Assembly: GCA_903926385.1 (NCBI GenBank)
Contig: CAIYIS010000002.1
Location: 38,773 to 102,772 of the forward strand
DNA: 64,000 nucleotides
DNA from: an uncultured Bacteroidota bacterium
Lineage (GTDB): Bacteria > Bacteroidota > Bacteroidia > 2-12-FULL-35-15
Reading direction: 5' to 3'
Shown here: positions 50,991-60,420 of the stretch, piece after piece
How the letters are laid out: the number at the start of each line of letters is the position of its first letter
How positions within the stretch are numbered: position 1 is the stretch's first letter
Position numbers and translations under genes: made by a program
The notes under the pieces: generated by a model
The model's database searches: none
The model's input: the letters and a program-made list of their open reading frames with translations, nothing else
Told to the model about the DNA's origin: nothing

Positions 50991-51803
50991 TTACAATTCT
51001 TGCATCATTTGCTTAATAATAAGGGTCATTTTTTTCTCCGATTGTGCGGCTACTTCTTGCACATCCTGATGGGTAACTTCCACAATTTTTCCGTCAACAC
51101 CTAAATCGGTAATGATAGACATAGCAAAGCAAGGAATGTTCATGTGTCGGGCTACTATAATTTCGGGAACAGTGCTCATCCCTACTGCATCGGCACCCAT
51201 AATTTTAATCATTCGGTATTCGGCAGGTGTTTCGAAGGTAGGTCCCGAAAGGCCCAGATACACGCCTTCCTGCACTTTAATGGCATTGGCAGCTGCCACT
51301 TTTTTGGCAAGAGCAATAAGTTTTTTGTCGTAAGCTTCGCTCATATCCGGAAAGCGAGGGCCGAGTTCGGCATTGTTTTTACCATTGAGAGGATGCTCCG
51401 GAAAGAAATTAATATGGTCGTTGATAATCATCAAATCGCCAATTTCGAAACCGGCATTAACTCCTCCGGAAGCATTAGAAACAAAGAGATGTTGCACTCC
51501 GAGTTGTTTCATAACACGTACAGGAAAAGTAACCTGTTTCATGTTATAGCCTTCGTAATAATGAAATCGGCCTTGCATGGCTACTACATTTTTTCCACCC
51601 AGTTCTCCAAATATCAGTTTGCCCGAATGGCCTTCTACAGTAGACTCCGGAAAGTTTGGAATTTCGCTGTAAGCAATGGTGTGCTTAATATTGATTTCCT
51701 GCACAAGCCCGCCAAGGCCTGTTCCTAATATAATTCCTACTTCGGGAACAAATGAAATTTTGTTTTGAATGAAGTTTGTAGTTGTACTAATTGCGTTTAA
51801 CAT
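50991..51803 (-). CDS. punA: purine-nucleoside phosphorylase
   Basis: A 270-residue trimeric-type PNP. Signatures are VGIILGTGLGGLVQEI (phosphate loop), the EGHSGKLIFGELGG and MQGRFHYYEGYNMKQVTFPV region, LFVSNASGGVN and GADAVGMSTVPEIIVARHM. It cleaves inosine and guanosine with phosphate in purine salvage. Its ATG lies 17 bp inside the end of lpxK, so the two genes are co-transcribed, an order often seen in Bacteroidota. Confidence 0.94.
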   Translation of the reverse strand: MLNAISTTTNFIQNKISFVPEVGIILGTGLGGLVQEINIKHTIAYSEIPNFPESTVEGHSGKLIFGELGGKNVVAMQGRFHYYEGYNMKQVTFPVRVMKQLGVQHLFVSNASGGVNAGFEIGDLMIINDHINFFPEHPLNGKNNAELGPRFPDMSEAYDKKLIALAKKVAAANAIKVQEGVYLGLSGPTFETPAEYRMIKIMGADAVGMSTVPEIIVARHMNIPCFAMSIITDLGVDGKIVEVTHQDVQEVAAQSEKKMTLIIKQMMQEL

Positions 51804-52845
51804 ATTCTGATATCTGATTATTGAATGTTTGTTTGTCTGTTTCCGAAAAATCGATTTCTATTGGTAAATAAAAGAGCGGAAGGTTGAGCAGTTGGTTAGC
51901 AAAATCCGAACTTTCTAATCGCATCCAGTCTTTTTCGGTAGTGACTATTATTTTTTTATCGGATGCAATAGTATTAAAAATATTTAAAACAGAAGTAATA
52001 TCTTTTTGATTAAACTCGTGATGGTCGGCAAACCGAGCAGGGACAATGGTTTTTACACGGGGTGTTAAATAATCAGCCATGGGTTTGGGGTTGGCTATGC
52101 CGGTAAGTAAAACTACTGTGGTGTCGGTGGTGAGGGCAGTTTCTGAAACAATGTTTTTTTTATTCACCGCCACCAGATGGCCGTATTGAATGAAAGAAAA
52201 ATAAATTTTTTGATGCTGAAGAGTATGTAATTTTTGGATGATTTGTTGTCGACTTTGATTACTTATTTGATTCGGACATTTGGTAACAATAATAATATCG
52301 GCACGTTTGGCTCCGCATTTAAACTCACGCAGGGTGCCGCTTGGCAGCATTACATCATCGCAATACAGTTTGTTGTAATCGGTGAGTAAGATAGACAAAC
52401 CGGGCATAACAGAGCGGTGCTGAAAGGCATCGTCAAGAATTACAACATGAATAGGAGGAGAAATAGTGAGCAATTGGGTTATTCCGTTTACACGTTTGGC
52501 ATCTACAGCTACGGTGATATCCGGAAATTTCGATTTAAACTGTCGGGGTTCGTCACCTATTTCAGTGGCTTTAGAAGTAGAGGAGGAAATAATAAATCCT
52601 TCTGTACTGCGTCCGTAACCTCGGCTGAGGGTGGCAAGGGTGTGTTTTTCGTTCAGCAAACGAATTAAATACTCCACATGAGGAGATTTGCCTGTGCCTC
52701 CAGCCGACAAATTGCCAACAGAAATAATAGGCAAATCGAAATGTTTGACCGAAATAAAATGTCCGTCATACAATTTGTTGCGCACCCAAACAATGCATCC
52801 GTACAGCAAAGAAAATGGGAGGAGTAAAATTCTGAGTAACTTCAT
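51787..52845 (-). CDS. lpxK: tetraacyldisaccharide 4'-kinase
   Basis: A 352-residue LpxK. The Walker A motif is SVGNLSAGGTGKSPHVEYLI near residue 42-61, preceded by an N-terminal membrane-associated helix (LRILLLPFSLLYGCIVWVR). LDDAFQHRSVMPGLSILLTD carries the catalytic Asp region. It phosphorylates the 4' position of lipid A disaccharide. It heads a two-gene operon with punA. Confidence 0.93.
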   Translation of the reverse strand: MKLLRILLLPFSLLYGCIVWVRNKLYDGHFISVKHFDLPIISVGNLSAGGTGKSPHVEYLIRLLNEKHTLATLSRGYGRSTEGFIISSSTSKATEIGDEPRQFKSKFPDITVAVDAKRVNGITQLLTISPPIHVVILDDAFQHRSVMPGLSILLTDYNKLYCDDVMLPSGTLREFKCGAKRADIIIVTKCPNQISNQSRQQIIQKLHTLQHQKIYFSFIQYGHLVAVNKKNIVSETALTTDTTVVLLTGIANPKPMADYLTPRVKTIVPARFADHHEFNQKDITSVLNIFNTIASDKKIIVTTEKDWMRLESSDFANQLLNLPLFYLPIEIDFSETDKQTFNNQISEYVKRN

Positions 52846-52863
52846 CGGGATAAAAGTACAAAT

Positions 52864-52905
52864 TAGATATGAGATGAGAGAGGTGAGAAAGGAGAAATGA
52901 CAGTG
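52864..52905. repeat. TGAGAT-family words upstream of lpxK
   Basis: tagatatgagatgagagagg matches the words found around the four-helix-bundle gene. It lies in the spacer between the divergent lpxK and Nif3-like genes. Confidence 0.55.
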
Positions 52906-52921
52906 ATTTAGAATTTAGAAT

Positions 52922-52929
52922 TACATTTG
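52922..52929 (+). promoter_or_regulatory. predicted -7 box of the Nif3-like gene
   Basis: TACATTTG, a full TAnnTTTG match, 23 bp before the ATG at 52953. Confidence 0.45.
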
Positions 52930-52952
52930 TACGCATTTGAAATTTATTAAAC

Positions 52953-54047
52953 ATGAAACTACATAAAATAACGGACTGTATAGAATCGGTTGCTCCGCTT
53001 GCTTATCAGGAAAGTTACGACAATGCCGGACTGATTACCGGACATAGAGATATGAATATCACTTCGGCCTTGCTTTGTATTGACAGCACCGAAGAAGTGA
53101 TAGACGAAGCCATAGCTTTGGGTTGTAATCTGGTTATTGCTCATCATCCCATTGTTTTTTCGGGATTGAAAAAGTTTACCGGAAAGAATTATGTGGAAAG
53201 AGTAATTATAAAAGCGATTCAGAATAACATTGCCATTTATGCGGCTCACACCAATCTGGACAATGTGAGTAACGGAGTGAGTGCTAAAATTGCTGAAAAA
53301 CTGGGAGTGCTAAACGGCAAAGTGCTGTTGCCTCAGGCGGATATTTTTAAGAAACTCATCACTTTTTGTCCGGAAGCTAATGCCAGCGAAGTGAGAAAAG
53401 CACTGTTTACGGCCGGAGCAGGCAATATAGGTAAGTATGACGAATGCAGCTTTAATACTCCCGGAGTGGGCACATTTAAAGCAGGCGAAGGTGCGGTGCC
53501 TTATGTTGGGGAGGTAGGCAAGCATCACAACGAAAAAGAAATCCGGATTGAAACCATTTTTCCGGCTCATCTCGAATCGAAGTTGCTCAAGGCTCTTTTT
53601 GCTGCACATCCTTACGAAGAAGTAGCCTACGATTTAATTCCGCTTAGCAACACTTCTCCCCTTATTGGTGCTGGAATACTAGGAGAATTGAAAGAAGAAA
53701 TGGATGAAATGGAGTTTTTGCAAATGGTGAAACAAACGATGCAGGCTTACGGAATACGTTATACGGCTTTGCGAAACAAAAAGATTAAACGAGTGGCTAT
53801 TTGCGGAGGTTCGGGTAGTTTTTTGCTTCCTCATGCCATTCGGAACAATGCCGATATATTTATAACAGGCGATTTTAAATACCATCAGTTTTTTGATGCC
53901 GAAAACCGCATCGTTATCGCAGATATAGGGCATTACGAGAGCGAACAATTTACCGTACAATTATTTTATGACCTTCTAAAGGAAAATTTTAATACATTTG
54001 CACTCCATTTATCAAAAATTAATACAAATCCAATAAATTATTTATAA
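52953..54047 (+). CDS. Nif3-like dinuclear metal center protein (GTP cyclohydrolase 1 type 2 family)
   Basis: A 364-residue protein of the YbgI/YqfO family. Metal-binding motifs are NLVIAHHPIVFSGLKKF and IYAAHTNLDNVSNGV near the N-terminus, and DIFITGDFKYHQFFDAE with DIGHYESE near the C-terminus. The middle (residues about 130-230) is the inserted CutA1-like domain found in the longer YqfO forms. The family forms hexameric toroids; its reaction is debated. The gene is followed after 2 bp by the zinc-ribbon gene, a conserved Bacteroidota pairing. Confidence 0.92.
   Translation: MKLHKITDCIESVAPLAYQESYDNAGLITGHRDMNITSALLCIDSTEEVIDEAIALGCNLVIAHHPIVFSGLKKFTGKNYVERVIIKAIQNNIAIYAAHTNLDNVSNGVSAKIAEKLGVLNGKVLLPQADIFKKLITFCPEANASEVRKALFTAGAGNIGKYDECSFNTPGVGTFKAGEGAVPYVGEVGKHHNEKEIRIETIFPAHLESKLLKALFAAHPYEEVAYDLIPLSNTSPLIGAGILGELKEEMDEMEFLQMVKQTMQAYGIRYTALRNKKIKRVAICGGSGSFLLPHAIRNNADIFITGDFKYHQFFDAENRIVIADIGHYESEQFTVQLFYDLLKENFNTFALHLSKINTNPINYL
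53993..54000 (+). promoter_or_regulatory. possible internal -7 box before the zinc-ribbon gene
   Basis: TACATTTG lies inside the end of the Nif3-like gene, 49 bp before the ATG at 54050. It may give the zinc-ribbon gene its own transcript. Confidence 0.35.
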
Positions 54048-54049
54048 AG

Positions 54050-54811
54050 ATGTCAAAAACAAAAACTGAAGAAGTATCGGTAGAAGAACGTTTAAAAGCA
54101 TTGTACGAACTACAGCTTATTGATTCGAAAATTGATAAAATTAAAACAATAAGAGGAGAATTGCCTTTAGAAGTAAGAGACCTTGAAGATATGGTAGCCG
54201 GTTTGGAAACACGTATCGAAAAATTTAATTCGGAACTTCAGGCATTTGAGGATTCTATTGCAGAAAAGAAAAATGTGATTAAAGACGCTACTGCTTTAAT
54301 TAAAAAATATCAAACACAACAAGGGAAAGTGCGTAACAACCGCGAATACGATTCTCTTACAAAAGAAATAGAATTCCAAAATCTGGAGATTCAATTGGCC
54401 GAAAAACGTATCAAAGAATTTAAAGCAAACATTATTGCTAAAAAAGAAATCTCTGAAGTTTCGGAACAAGAATTGGTGGACAGAAAAAAAGACTTGAAGA
54501 TTAAGAAAAAAGAGTTGGATGAAATAGTTGAAGAAACTGAAAAAGAAGAAATCTCTTTAAATAAAAAATCGAAAGCAGCAGAAGGTGTAATCGACCAAAG
54601 ATTACTGAATGCTTACAAACGTATCCGCGAAAATGTGATGAATGGTTTAGGAGTGGTTACTGTAGAGCGTGATGCTTGCGGTGGTTGTTTCAACAGAATT
54701 CCGCCACAACGCCATTTGGATATCAAAACACATAAGAAAATTATTGTTTGCGAACATTGCGGACGTATTTTGGTAGATGCCGAAATACTAACCGGAAAAG
54801 TGAAAGCATAA
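54050..54811 (+). CDS. C4-type zinc ribbon coiled-coil protein (zf-RING_7/CT398-like)
   Basis: A 253-residue protein. Residues about 10-180 form a long charged coiled coil (RLKALYELQLIDSKIDKIKT and on, with VRNNREYDSLTKEIEFQNLE). The C-terminal zinc ribbon has four cysteines in DACGGCFNRIPPQ and IIVCEHCGRILVD. Members are thought to bind nucleic acid or flagellar/sigma partners, but the role in Bacteroidota is unknown. It is co-transcribed with the Nif3-like gene and closed by a terminator. Confidence 0.9.
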   Translation: MSKTKTEEVSVEERLKALYELQLIDSKIDKIKTIRGELPLEVRDLEDMVAGLETRIEKFNSELQAFEDSIAEKKNVIKDATALIKKYQTQQGKVRNNREYDSLTKEIEFQNLEIQLAEKRIKEFKANIIAKKEISEVSEQELVDRKKDLKIKKKELDEIVEETEKEEISLNKKSKAAEGVIDQRLLNAYKRIRENVMNGLGVVTVERDACGGCFNRIPPQRHLDIKTHKKIIVCEHCGRILVDAEILTGKVKA

Positions 54812-54825
54812 CTATCCGATAAGCA

Positions 54826-54860
54826 AAAAAAGCGACCTGATTTGATCAGGTCGCTTTTTT
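54826..54860. terminator. bidirectional rho-independent terminator
   Basis: AAAAAAGCGACCTGA and TCAGGTCGCTTTTTT form a perfect 15-bp stem with a 5-nt loop. It serves the zinc-ribbon gene and the convergent small gene at 54866. Confidence 0.9.
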
Positions 54861-54865
54861 TTTGT

Positions 54866-55051
54866 TTAATTTATTACAATTTCAATATGCTTAACGTGCT
54901 CCGATTTTGTAATTCTTAATGCTTTTGAGAAATTCAGAATGTTGTTTATTACTTCCTGTTTTGGCTCACTGTCGGGCGATGCCAGGGATTCAGTTTTAAT
55001 ATTTACTTCTTCTGTTTCACTTAAATTTAGTTGAGTAAAAGTTTTATTCAT
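54866..55051 (-). CDS. small hypothetical protein downstream of the ECF sigma gene
   Basis: A 61-residue protein (start NKTFTQLNLSETEEVNIKTE, end FSKALRITKSEHVKHIEIVI). It is acidic at the N-terminus, has one predicted helix (QEVINNILNFSKALR) and no membrane segment. It lies 43 bp after the sigma-factor gene on the same strand and before a strong terminator, so it is probably co-transcribed. A role as anti-sigma or modulator is speculative. Confidence 0.6.
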   Translation of the reverse strand: MNKTFTQLNLSETEEVNIKTESLASPDSEPKQEVINNILNFSKALRITKSEHVKHIEIVIN

Positions 55052-55094
55052 GCATTTAAATTTAGATTACTACTTATAATAAACTCAAAAATCA

Positions 55095-55763
55095 TCAAAA
55101 TATTGTGCTGGAATCAAAAAATATTTTTCTTTTTTCCTTTTTGGACATTGGTAACAGCATTTTATCCTCGAAGTTAATCTCTTCCCTCTCCATAATTTTG
55201 TTCAGATTTATTAGTGCTTTGTGCATTCTACCAAGCACAGTGTTCTGGTTGGTGTTAATCCGTTGGGCTATTTCCGGAAATGTCATTCCAAAGTTGTGAC
55301 GTAAAATAAGCACCTCACGCTGCTCTATAGAAAGGTATCTTACCAGTCGTCTCACTCTTTTTCGGGTTTGCTGTCGAAAGATTTCTTCATAAGGGCATTT
55401 TTCTTTCAGAATAACTACACTGAAAATATCAACATCTTCGTCTTCTTTGTTTTTAACAGTGCTTATGGTGTTCATCATTTTTCGCTCATATTTAAACGTG
55501 TCTAACGTTACATTATAAGCAATACTGAACAGCCAGGAACGGAATCGCCCTTTGTCGGTATATTCGCCCTTCTTTAAAGCTGTAATAACTTTAAAGAATG
55601 TGTCCTGAAAAATTTCGTTTGCCTTGTCGGAGTTTTTAACATACGACAGGATAAAGTGAAAAACACTTTTTTGATGACGCGATACTAAGATTGATAAGGC
55701 TGATTCGTCTCCCTGCAGATATAATTGTACGAGAGCGTTGTCGCTAACTAACGGCTTTGACAT
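55095..55763 (-). CDS. ECF-type RNA polymerase sigma-70 factor
   Basis: A 222-residue sigma factor. Region 2 is LVSRHQKSVFHFILSYVKNS ... NEIFQDTFFKVITALKKG, with -10 recognition at GRFRSWLFSIAYNVTLDTFK. Region 4 is LSIEQREVLILRHNFGMTFP, then EIAQRINTNQNTVLGRMHKA, the HTH for the -35 element. A basic 30-residue tail follows. No FecR-type anti-sigma gene is adjacent; only the small 54866 gene is co-directional. Confidence 0.92.
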   Translation of the reverse strand: MSKPLVSDNALVQLYLQGDESALSILVSRHQKSVFHFILSYVKNSDKANEIFQDTFFKVITALKKGEYTDKGRFRSWLFSIAYNVTLDTFKYERKMMNTISTVKNKEDEDVDIFSVVILKEKCPYEEIFRQQTRKRVRRLVRYLSIEQREVLILRHNFGMTFPEIAQRINTNQNTVLGRMHKALINLNKIMEREEINFEDKMLLPMSKKEKRKIFFDSSTIF

Positions 55764-56103
55764 AGGTTTGTGCTTTTTTACGGTTAAATTAATAATAAAA
55801 AAGTAGCAGTTTATCCTATATGTTTTCTCCTTTTAGTTTAGTGTTTTCGGCCATTTCGGCCTATTACTTTGGTTAATAAATTTTGTTAGCGCTGACAAAA
55901 CTATAAATTAATTTTGATAATTCGTTAAAAAAGTAAAAAAAATCACTTTTAAGTTTAATGGGGCTATGCCCGACTTTCATCTTCCCGTTTAGGAAGGAAA
56001 CGATTAAATAAGCATTTCCATGGGCAAAAGGAATTATAATTTACATTTGAGTTTCGCACGCTTCTATGGCATTAATAGTATCTTTGCAAAAAAAATAGAA
56101 TAA
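55764..56103. other. 340-bp divergent intergenic region
   Basis: The upstream regions of the ECF sigma gene and der. It contains ggccatttcggcc near 55850 and the der -7 box at 56079; otherwise I see nothing in it. Confidence 0.4.
56079..56086 (+). promoter_or_regulatory. predicted -7 box of der
   Basis: TATCTTTG, a full TAnnTTTG match, 17 bp before the ATG at 56104. The -33 element is not at the standard spacing. Confidence 0.45.
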
Positions 56104-57408
56104 ATGGCAAACATAGTAGCAATAGTTGGCAGACCAAATGTAGGGAAATCAACTTTTTTTAACCGTCTAACCGATAGCCGCAAGGCAATAGTGGATGCTG
56201 AATCGGGTGTTACCCGCGACAGACATTATGGTAAATCCGAATGGAATGGATTGGAGTTTACAGTAATTGACACAGGAGGATATGTAAAAGGTTCGGATGA
56301 TGTGTTTGAAGGAGAAATCAGAAAACAAGTAAAACTTGCTATCGAAGAGGCAAATGTTATTTTGTTTGTACTCGATGTAGCCGAAGGAATTACAGAAGAC
56401 GATAAAGTGGTGGCTGATATATTACGAAGAGGAAAGAAAAAAGTTTTTGTTGTTTCCAATAAGGTAGATAATAATGTACGTCAGGGGTTATCCGGGGAGT
56501 TTTATGCACTAGGTTTGGGTACTCCTTATAACGTTTCGGCAATTAGTGGAAGCGGTACCGGAGATTTACTGGACGATGTAGTTAAAGCCTTGGATAAAGA
56601 AGCTTTACAGGAAGACTTGGAAATACCAAAGTTTGCCATCGTAGGTCGTCCTAATGTTGGAAAAAGTTCATTTATCAATGCTTTGCTTGGCAAGGAAAGG
56701 AATATTGTAACACCTATTGCCGGAACCACTCGCGATTCCATCAATACCCGTTATACTGGTTTTAATCATGACTTCCTTCTTGTAGATACAGCCGGAATCC
56801 GTAAAAAATCCAAAGTGGAAGAAGATTTAGAGTTTTATTCTGTAATGCGTTCCATTAGAGCTATCGAAGATTGTGATGTTTGCCTTTTATTAATTGATGC
56901 TACCCTTGGCATAGAAGCTCAGGATTTGAATATTTTTCACCTTGCCGAGAAGAACAGAAAAGGAATTGTGGTAGTTATTAATAAATGGGATTTGGTGGAA
57001 AAGGAAACTAATTCAGCAAAAGTTTACGAAGAAAAAATTCGTGAAAAACTAGCTCCATTTAAAGATGTACCTATTGTCTTCACCTCAGCGTTAACCAAAC
57101 AACGTGTGTTAAAAGCCATAGAAGTAGCCGAACAGGTAAACGAGAACAGAACACGTATTATCAAAACCCGAGAATTGAATGATGTGATGTTACCCATTAT
57201 AGAACATTCTCCTCCTCAAGCTACCAAAGGAAAGCATGTGAAAGTGAAGTTTATCACTCAACTTCCTACCCACGCTCCAACCTTTGCTTTTTATTGCAAT
57301 TTGCCTCAATATGTAACTGAGGCATATATGCGTTTCCTCGAAAATCGATTGAGAGAGAATTTCGATTTTAACGGAGTCCCCATCCAAGTATTTATGAGAA
57401 AAAAATAA
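56104..57408 (+). CDS. der: ribosome biogenesis GTPase Der (EngA)
   Basis: A 434-residue protein with two tandem GTPase domains and a C-terminal KH-like domain. The P-loops are [14 protein letters not shown] (residue about 8) and [14 protein letters not shown] (about 181), the G3 motifs DTGG and DTAG, and the G4 motifs NKVD and NKWD. It is needed for 50S subunit assembly. It has its own promoter and stands alone before paaZ. Confidence 0.97.
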   Translation: MANIVAIVGRPNVGKSTFFNRLTDSRKAIVDAESGVTRDRHYGKSEWNGLEFTVIDTGGYVKGSDDVFEGEIRKQVKLAIEEANVILFVLDVAEGITEDDKVVADILRRGKKKVFVVSNKVDNNVRQGLSGEFYALGLGTPYNVSAISGSGTGDLLDDVVKALDKEALQEDLEIPKFAIVGRPNVGKSSFINALLGKERNIVTPIAGTTRDSINTRYTGFNHDFLLVDTAGIRKKSKVEEDLEFYSVMRSIRAIEDCDVCLLLIDATLGIEAQDLNIFHLAEKNRKGIVVVINKWDLVEKETNSAKVYEEKIREKLAPFKDVPIVFTSALTKQRVLKAIEVAEQVNENRTRIIKTRELNDVMLPIIEHSPPQATKGKHVKVKFITQLPTHAPTFAFYCNLPQYVTEAYMRFLENRLRENFDFNGVPIQVFMRKK

Positions 57409-57545
57409 GATTTATCAATTTAGTAACTTATAAAAATTAAATAGTGATGCTGTTTTCAGCATTAACTATGGGGTTAATCAAGCAAAAACAAAATATTTTA
57501 ATATAAAGAACACCATTATCAACCAATAAAACCAACCAAAAAAGC

Positions 57546-59591
57546 ATGAAATTACAAAACTATGCCAACGGAAAGTGGCAGTCAGGCGAAGGCGAAGGTC
57601 AGGTACTTTACAACGCCATTAATGGAGAAACAATAGCAACAGCGTCCAGCAAAGGACTTGACTTTGGAGAAATGCTGAATTATTCCAGAACTGTTGGAGG
57701 GCCGGCTTTGCGTAAACTCACGTTTCAGGAAAGAGGCCGTATGCTAAAAGCATTAGCCTTGCATTTACAATCGAAAAAAGAAATGTTTTATAAACTTAGT
57801 TGGGCCACAGGTGCTACCCGTACTGACAGCTGGGTGGATATAGAAGGTGGAATAGGGAACTTGTTTACTTATGCTAGTTTACGCAGACAATTTCCGGATG
57901 AACCATTTTGTTTGGAAGGGGATATTGCCAAATTAAGTAAAAACGGAACCTTTATCGGTCATCATATTTGTGTACCCAAAGAAGGGGTGGCAATTCACAT
58001 CAATGCCTTTAACTTCCCTGTTTGGGGTATGTTGGAGAAAATTGCTGTAAATCTTTTTGCAGGTGTTCCTGCCATTGTAAAACCAGCTACCGTTACCTCG
58101 TTTCTGACAGAAGCTGTAGTAAAAGAAATTACCGATTCTAAAATTCTTCCTGAGGGAGCGTTACAACTAATATGTGGAAGCGCAAATGGAATTCTGGATT
58201 ACGTAGAGTCACAGGATATCGTTACATTTACTGGTTCTGCAAGCACGGGCAAAATGCTGAAAGCTCATCCTCGATTGTTAGAAGAAGCTGTTCCGTTTAA
58301 CATGGAAGCAGACTCACTCAACTGTTGTGTACTTGGTTCTGACGCTGTCCCGGGCTCTCCAGAGTTTGATATCTTCATTAAAGAAGTACAACGAGAAATA
58401 ACCACGAAAGCGGGGCAAAAGTGTACTGCTGTGAGAAGAATAATTGTGCCCGAAAATTTGGTGGAAGATGTTCAAATTGCTTTGGGAAAGCGTTTAGCCT
58501 CTACCGTTATTGGCGACCCAAATGTGGAAGGTGTTCGGATGGGAGCATTAGCAGGTAAATCTCAACAAAAGGAAGTAGCTGAAAAAGTAATGCAACTGGC
58601 AAAAACCCAAGAAATAGTTTTCGGTGATTTGAATAATTTTTCGGTTACAGGTGCCGATAAAAACAAAGGAGCATTTATGTCTCCTATTTTGTTTCTGAAT
58701 AAAAATCCGTTCAAGTTTCAAGACTGTCATAATATAGAAGCTTTCGGGCCGGTGAGTACGCTTATGCCATACAAAACGATTGAAGAGGCCATTGAACTTG
58801 CCAAAATGGGCAAAGGTTCCTTGGTTTGTTCCATCATTACTGGAGATGATAAAATTGCAAAAGAATTTGTTTTGGGCGCTGCTTGTATGCATGGTCGAAT
58901 ATTAGTACTCAATGCTGATTGTGTTAAAGAAAGTACCGGACACGGCTCGCCAATGCCTATGCTGACTCACGGAGGTCCGGGCAGAGCGGGAGGCGGAGAA
59001 GAGATGGGAGGAAAAAGAGGTGTGTTTCACTACCTGCAACGTACCGCTATTCAGGGGTCGCCTACGACTATCACAAAAATATCCAATCAATTTCAAAACG
59101 GTGGAAAATACATTATTAAAGATGTACACCCTTTTAAACGTTATTTCGAAGAATTGGAAATTGGCGAAACTTTAATCACTAATTCCCACACCATAACACT
59201 TGAAAATATAGAAGCTTTCGCAGAACTAAGCGGTGATAAGTTTTATGCTCACATGGATGAAAATTCGTTGGAGGGAACTATTTTCACCGGAAGGGTGGCT
59301 CATGGATATTACGTGCTTTCTCGTGCCGCAGGTCTGTTTGTAGATGCTCCCAAAGGACCGGTATTACTGAATTATGGTATTGACGAATGTCGTTTCACTA
59401 AACCAGTATATCCAGGTGCTACCATAGCAGTGCGCTTTACCTGCAAAGAAAAAATAGAACAGGAAAAGAAAACGGAAGACGATATTGCAAAGGGAATTGT
59501 AAAATGGCTGGTAGATGTTTTTGATGAAACTGGAGAAACTGTGGCCATTGCTACCATTCTTACCATGGTAAAAAAGAAAAATCAGGATTAG
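57546..59591 (+). CDS. paaZ: bifunctional oxepin-CoA hydrolase / 3-oxo-5,6-dehydrosuberyl-CoA semialdehyde dehydrogenase
   Basis: A 681-residue PaaZ. Residues about 1-515 form the aldehyde dehydrogenase domain, with Glu in EEAVPFNMEADSLNCCVL and catalytic Cys in TTKAGQKCTAVRR. Residues about 535-681 form the MaoC-type hydratase (FAELSGDKFYAHMDE, then IFTGRVAHGYYVLSRAAGL). In phenylacetate breakdown it opens the oxepin ring and oxidises the semialdehyde. The epoxidase genes paaABCDE and paaK are not in this window; an enoyl-CoA hydratase lies 0.8 kb downstream. Confidence 0.92.
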   Translation: MKLQNYANGKWQSGEGEGQVLYNAINGETIATASSKGLDFGEMLNYSRTVGGPALRKLTFQERGRMLKALALHLQSKKEMFYKLSWATGATRTDSWVDIEGGIGNLFTYASLRRQFPDEPFCLEGDIAKLSKNGTFIGHHICVPKEGVAIHINAFNFPVWGMLEKIAVNLFAGVPAIVKPATVTSFLTEAVVKEITDSKILPEGALQLICGSANGILDYVESQDIVTFTGSASTGKMLKAHPRLLEEAVPFNMEADSLNCCVLGSDAVPGSPEFDIFIKEVQREITTKAGQKCTAVRRIIVPENLVEDVQIALGKRLASTVIGDPNVEGVRMGALAGKSQQKEVAEKVMQLAKTQEIVFGDLNNFSVTGADKNKGAFMSPILFLNKNPFKFQDCHNIEAFGPVSTLMPYKTIEEAIELAKMGKGSLVCSIITGDDKIAKEFVLGAACMHGRILVLNADCVKESTGHGSPMPMLTHGGPGRAGGGEEMGGKRGVFHYLQRTAIQGSPTTITKISNQFQNGGKYIIKDVHPFKRYFEELEIGETLITNSHTITLENIEAFAELSGDKFYAHMDENSLEGTIFTGRVAHGYYVLSRAAGLFVDAPKGPVLLNYGIDECRFTKPVYPGATIAVRFTCKEKIEQEKKTEDDIAKGIVKWLVDVFDETGETVAIATILTMVKKKNQD

Positions 59592-59612
59592 TTACCTTTA
59601 TTTACTGTTGCA

Positions 59613-59662
59613 TTTAGGAAAAAGAGGACAAAAATCACCCATTTTGCCCTCTTTTTCCTGAA
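59613..59662 (+). terminator. rho-independent terminator after paaZ
   Basis: GGAAAAAGAGG and CCTCTTTTTCC form an 11-bp stem, extended inward by CAAAA/TTTTG after one mismatch, 25 bp after the paaZ stop. Confidence 0.75.
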
Positions 59663-59809
59663 ATCAAATCACTTTTTGAGTTTTTCACTTAAAGTGAACG
59701 TTTAGGAGGAATCCACTGTTAGTGGTCGTTTCAAGGCTTTCTAACATTCCCGAATTTTGAGCATAAACATATTTTTTCGATTTATGTTACTTCAAATGAA
59801 TATTATCTG

Positions 59810-59817
59810 TACCTTTG
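59810..59817 (+). promoter_or_regulatory. predicted -7 box of the 59842 gene
   Basis: TACCTTTG, a full TAnnTTTG match, 24 bp before the ATG at 59842. It supports this ATG over the upstream TTG at 59815, which would overlap the box. Confidence 0.5.
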
Positions 59818-59841
59818 TCCTCCTGTCTAAATAAAATTGTC

Positions 59842-60294
59842 ATGTTTGAAATATTAAAAAGTTTTGAAACTAAATATGGTCACCTTAAGAAAAAAGGTTT
59901 GACTATCGAAGGATTATCATTAATAGACGTTAAGAAAAAGAAACACGTAATAAAAATTAGCCGACCGCTGGTGTTCGATAATCGTTTACTCCCAAAACGT
60001 TTTGAAGGGTTGGATATCAAAACAAACATTAAACTTACTGACGAATTACCAAAAGAATTTATGGTAGATCGTACTCAGCCTGATTGGCACAAAAAGCAAT
60101 ACATCTGGGCTCCCGAACGATTTGTGAAATATGTAAATCGTTGTGAGAAGGAAATAAAAGCACAACTTAACTGCCCTACCATGACCAAGCCCGAATTGCT
60201 TGATGCATTGTGTTTCGGTAATTATGAGGAGCATAAACAAAAAAGTATGGCACTTATTAAAGAAGGTAAATTGCCGGCATATAGTGAGAATTAA
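59842..60294 (+). CDS. hypothetical protein between paaZ and an enoyl-CoA hydratase gene
   Basis: A 150-residue soluble protein, start chosen at the ATG of 59842 because a -7 box overlaps the alternative TTG. It is basic and mixed alpha/beta (FEILKSFETKYGHLKKKGLT, then ISRPLVFDNRLLPKRFEGLD) and ends with a helical region (YEEHKQKSMALIKEGKLPAY). No motif or membrane segment. It has its own promoter and terminator, so it is monocistronic. I do not recognise the family. Confidence 0.65.
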   Translation: MFEILKSFETKYGHLKKKGLTIEGLSLIDVKKKKHVIKISRPLVFDNRLLPKRFEGLDIKTNIKLTDELPKEFMVDRTQPDWHKKQYIWAPERFVKYVNRCEKEIKAQLNCPTMTKPELLDALCFGNYEEHKQKSMALIKEGKLPAYSEN

Positions 60295-60317
60295 GTTTTA
60301 TTCTCCCACTAAATAAT

Positions 60318-60349
60318 AAAAAGCACTTTGAGAAATCAAGGTGCTTTTT
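60318..60349 (+). terminator. rho-independent terminator after the 59842 gene
   Basis: AAAAAGCAC pairs with GTGCTTTTT, extended by TTTGA/TCAAG with one wobble, around a GAAA tetraloop. Confidence 0.85.
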
Positions 60350-60420
60350 GTTTTACTTTATTTATCTTCGCACCCAAAATTATTAATCCTAAATTATCAA
60401 TCCGAAGTCGCTAACAAATT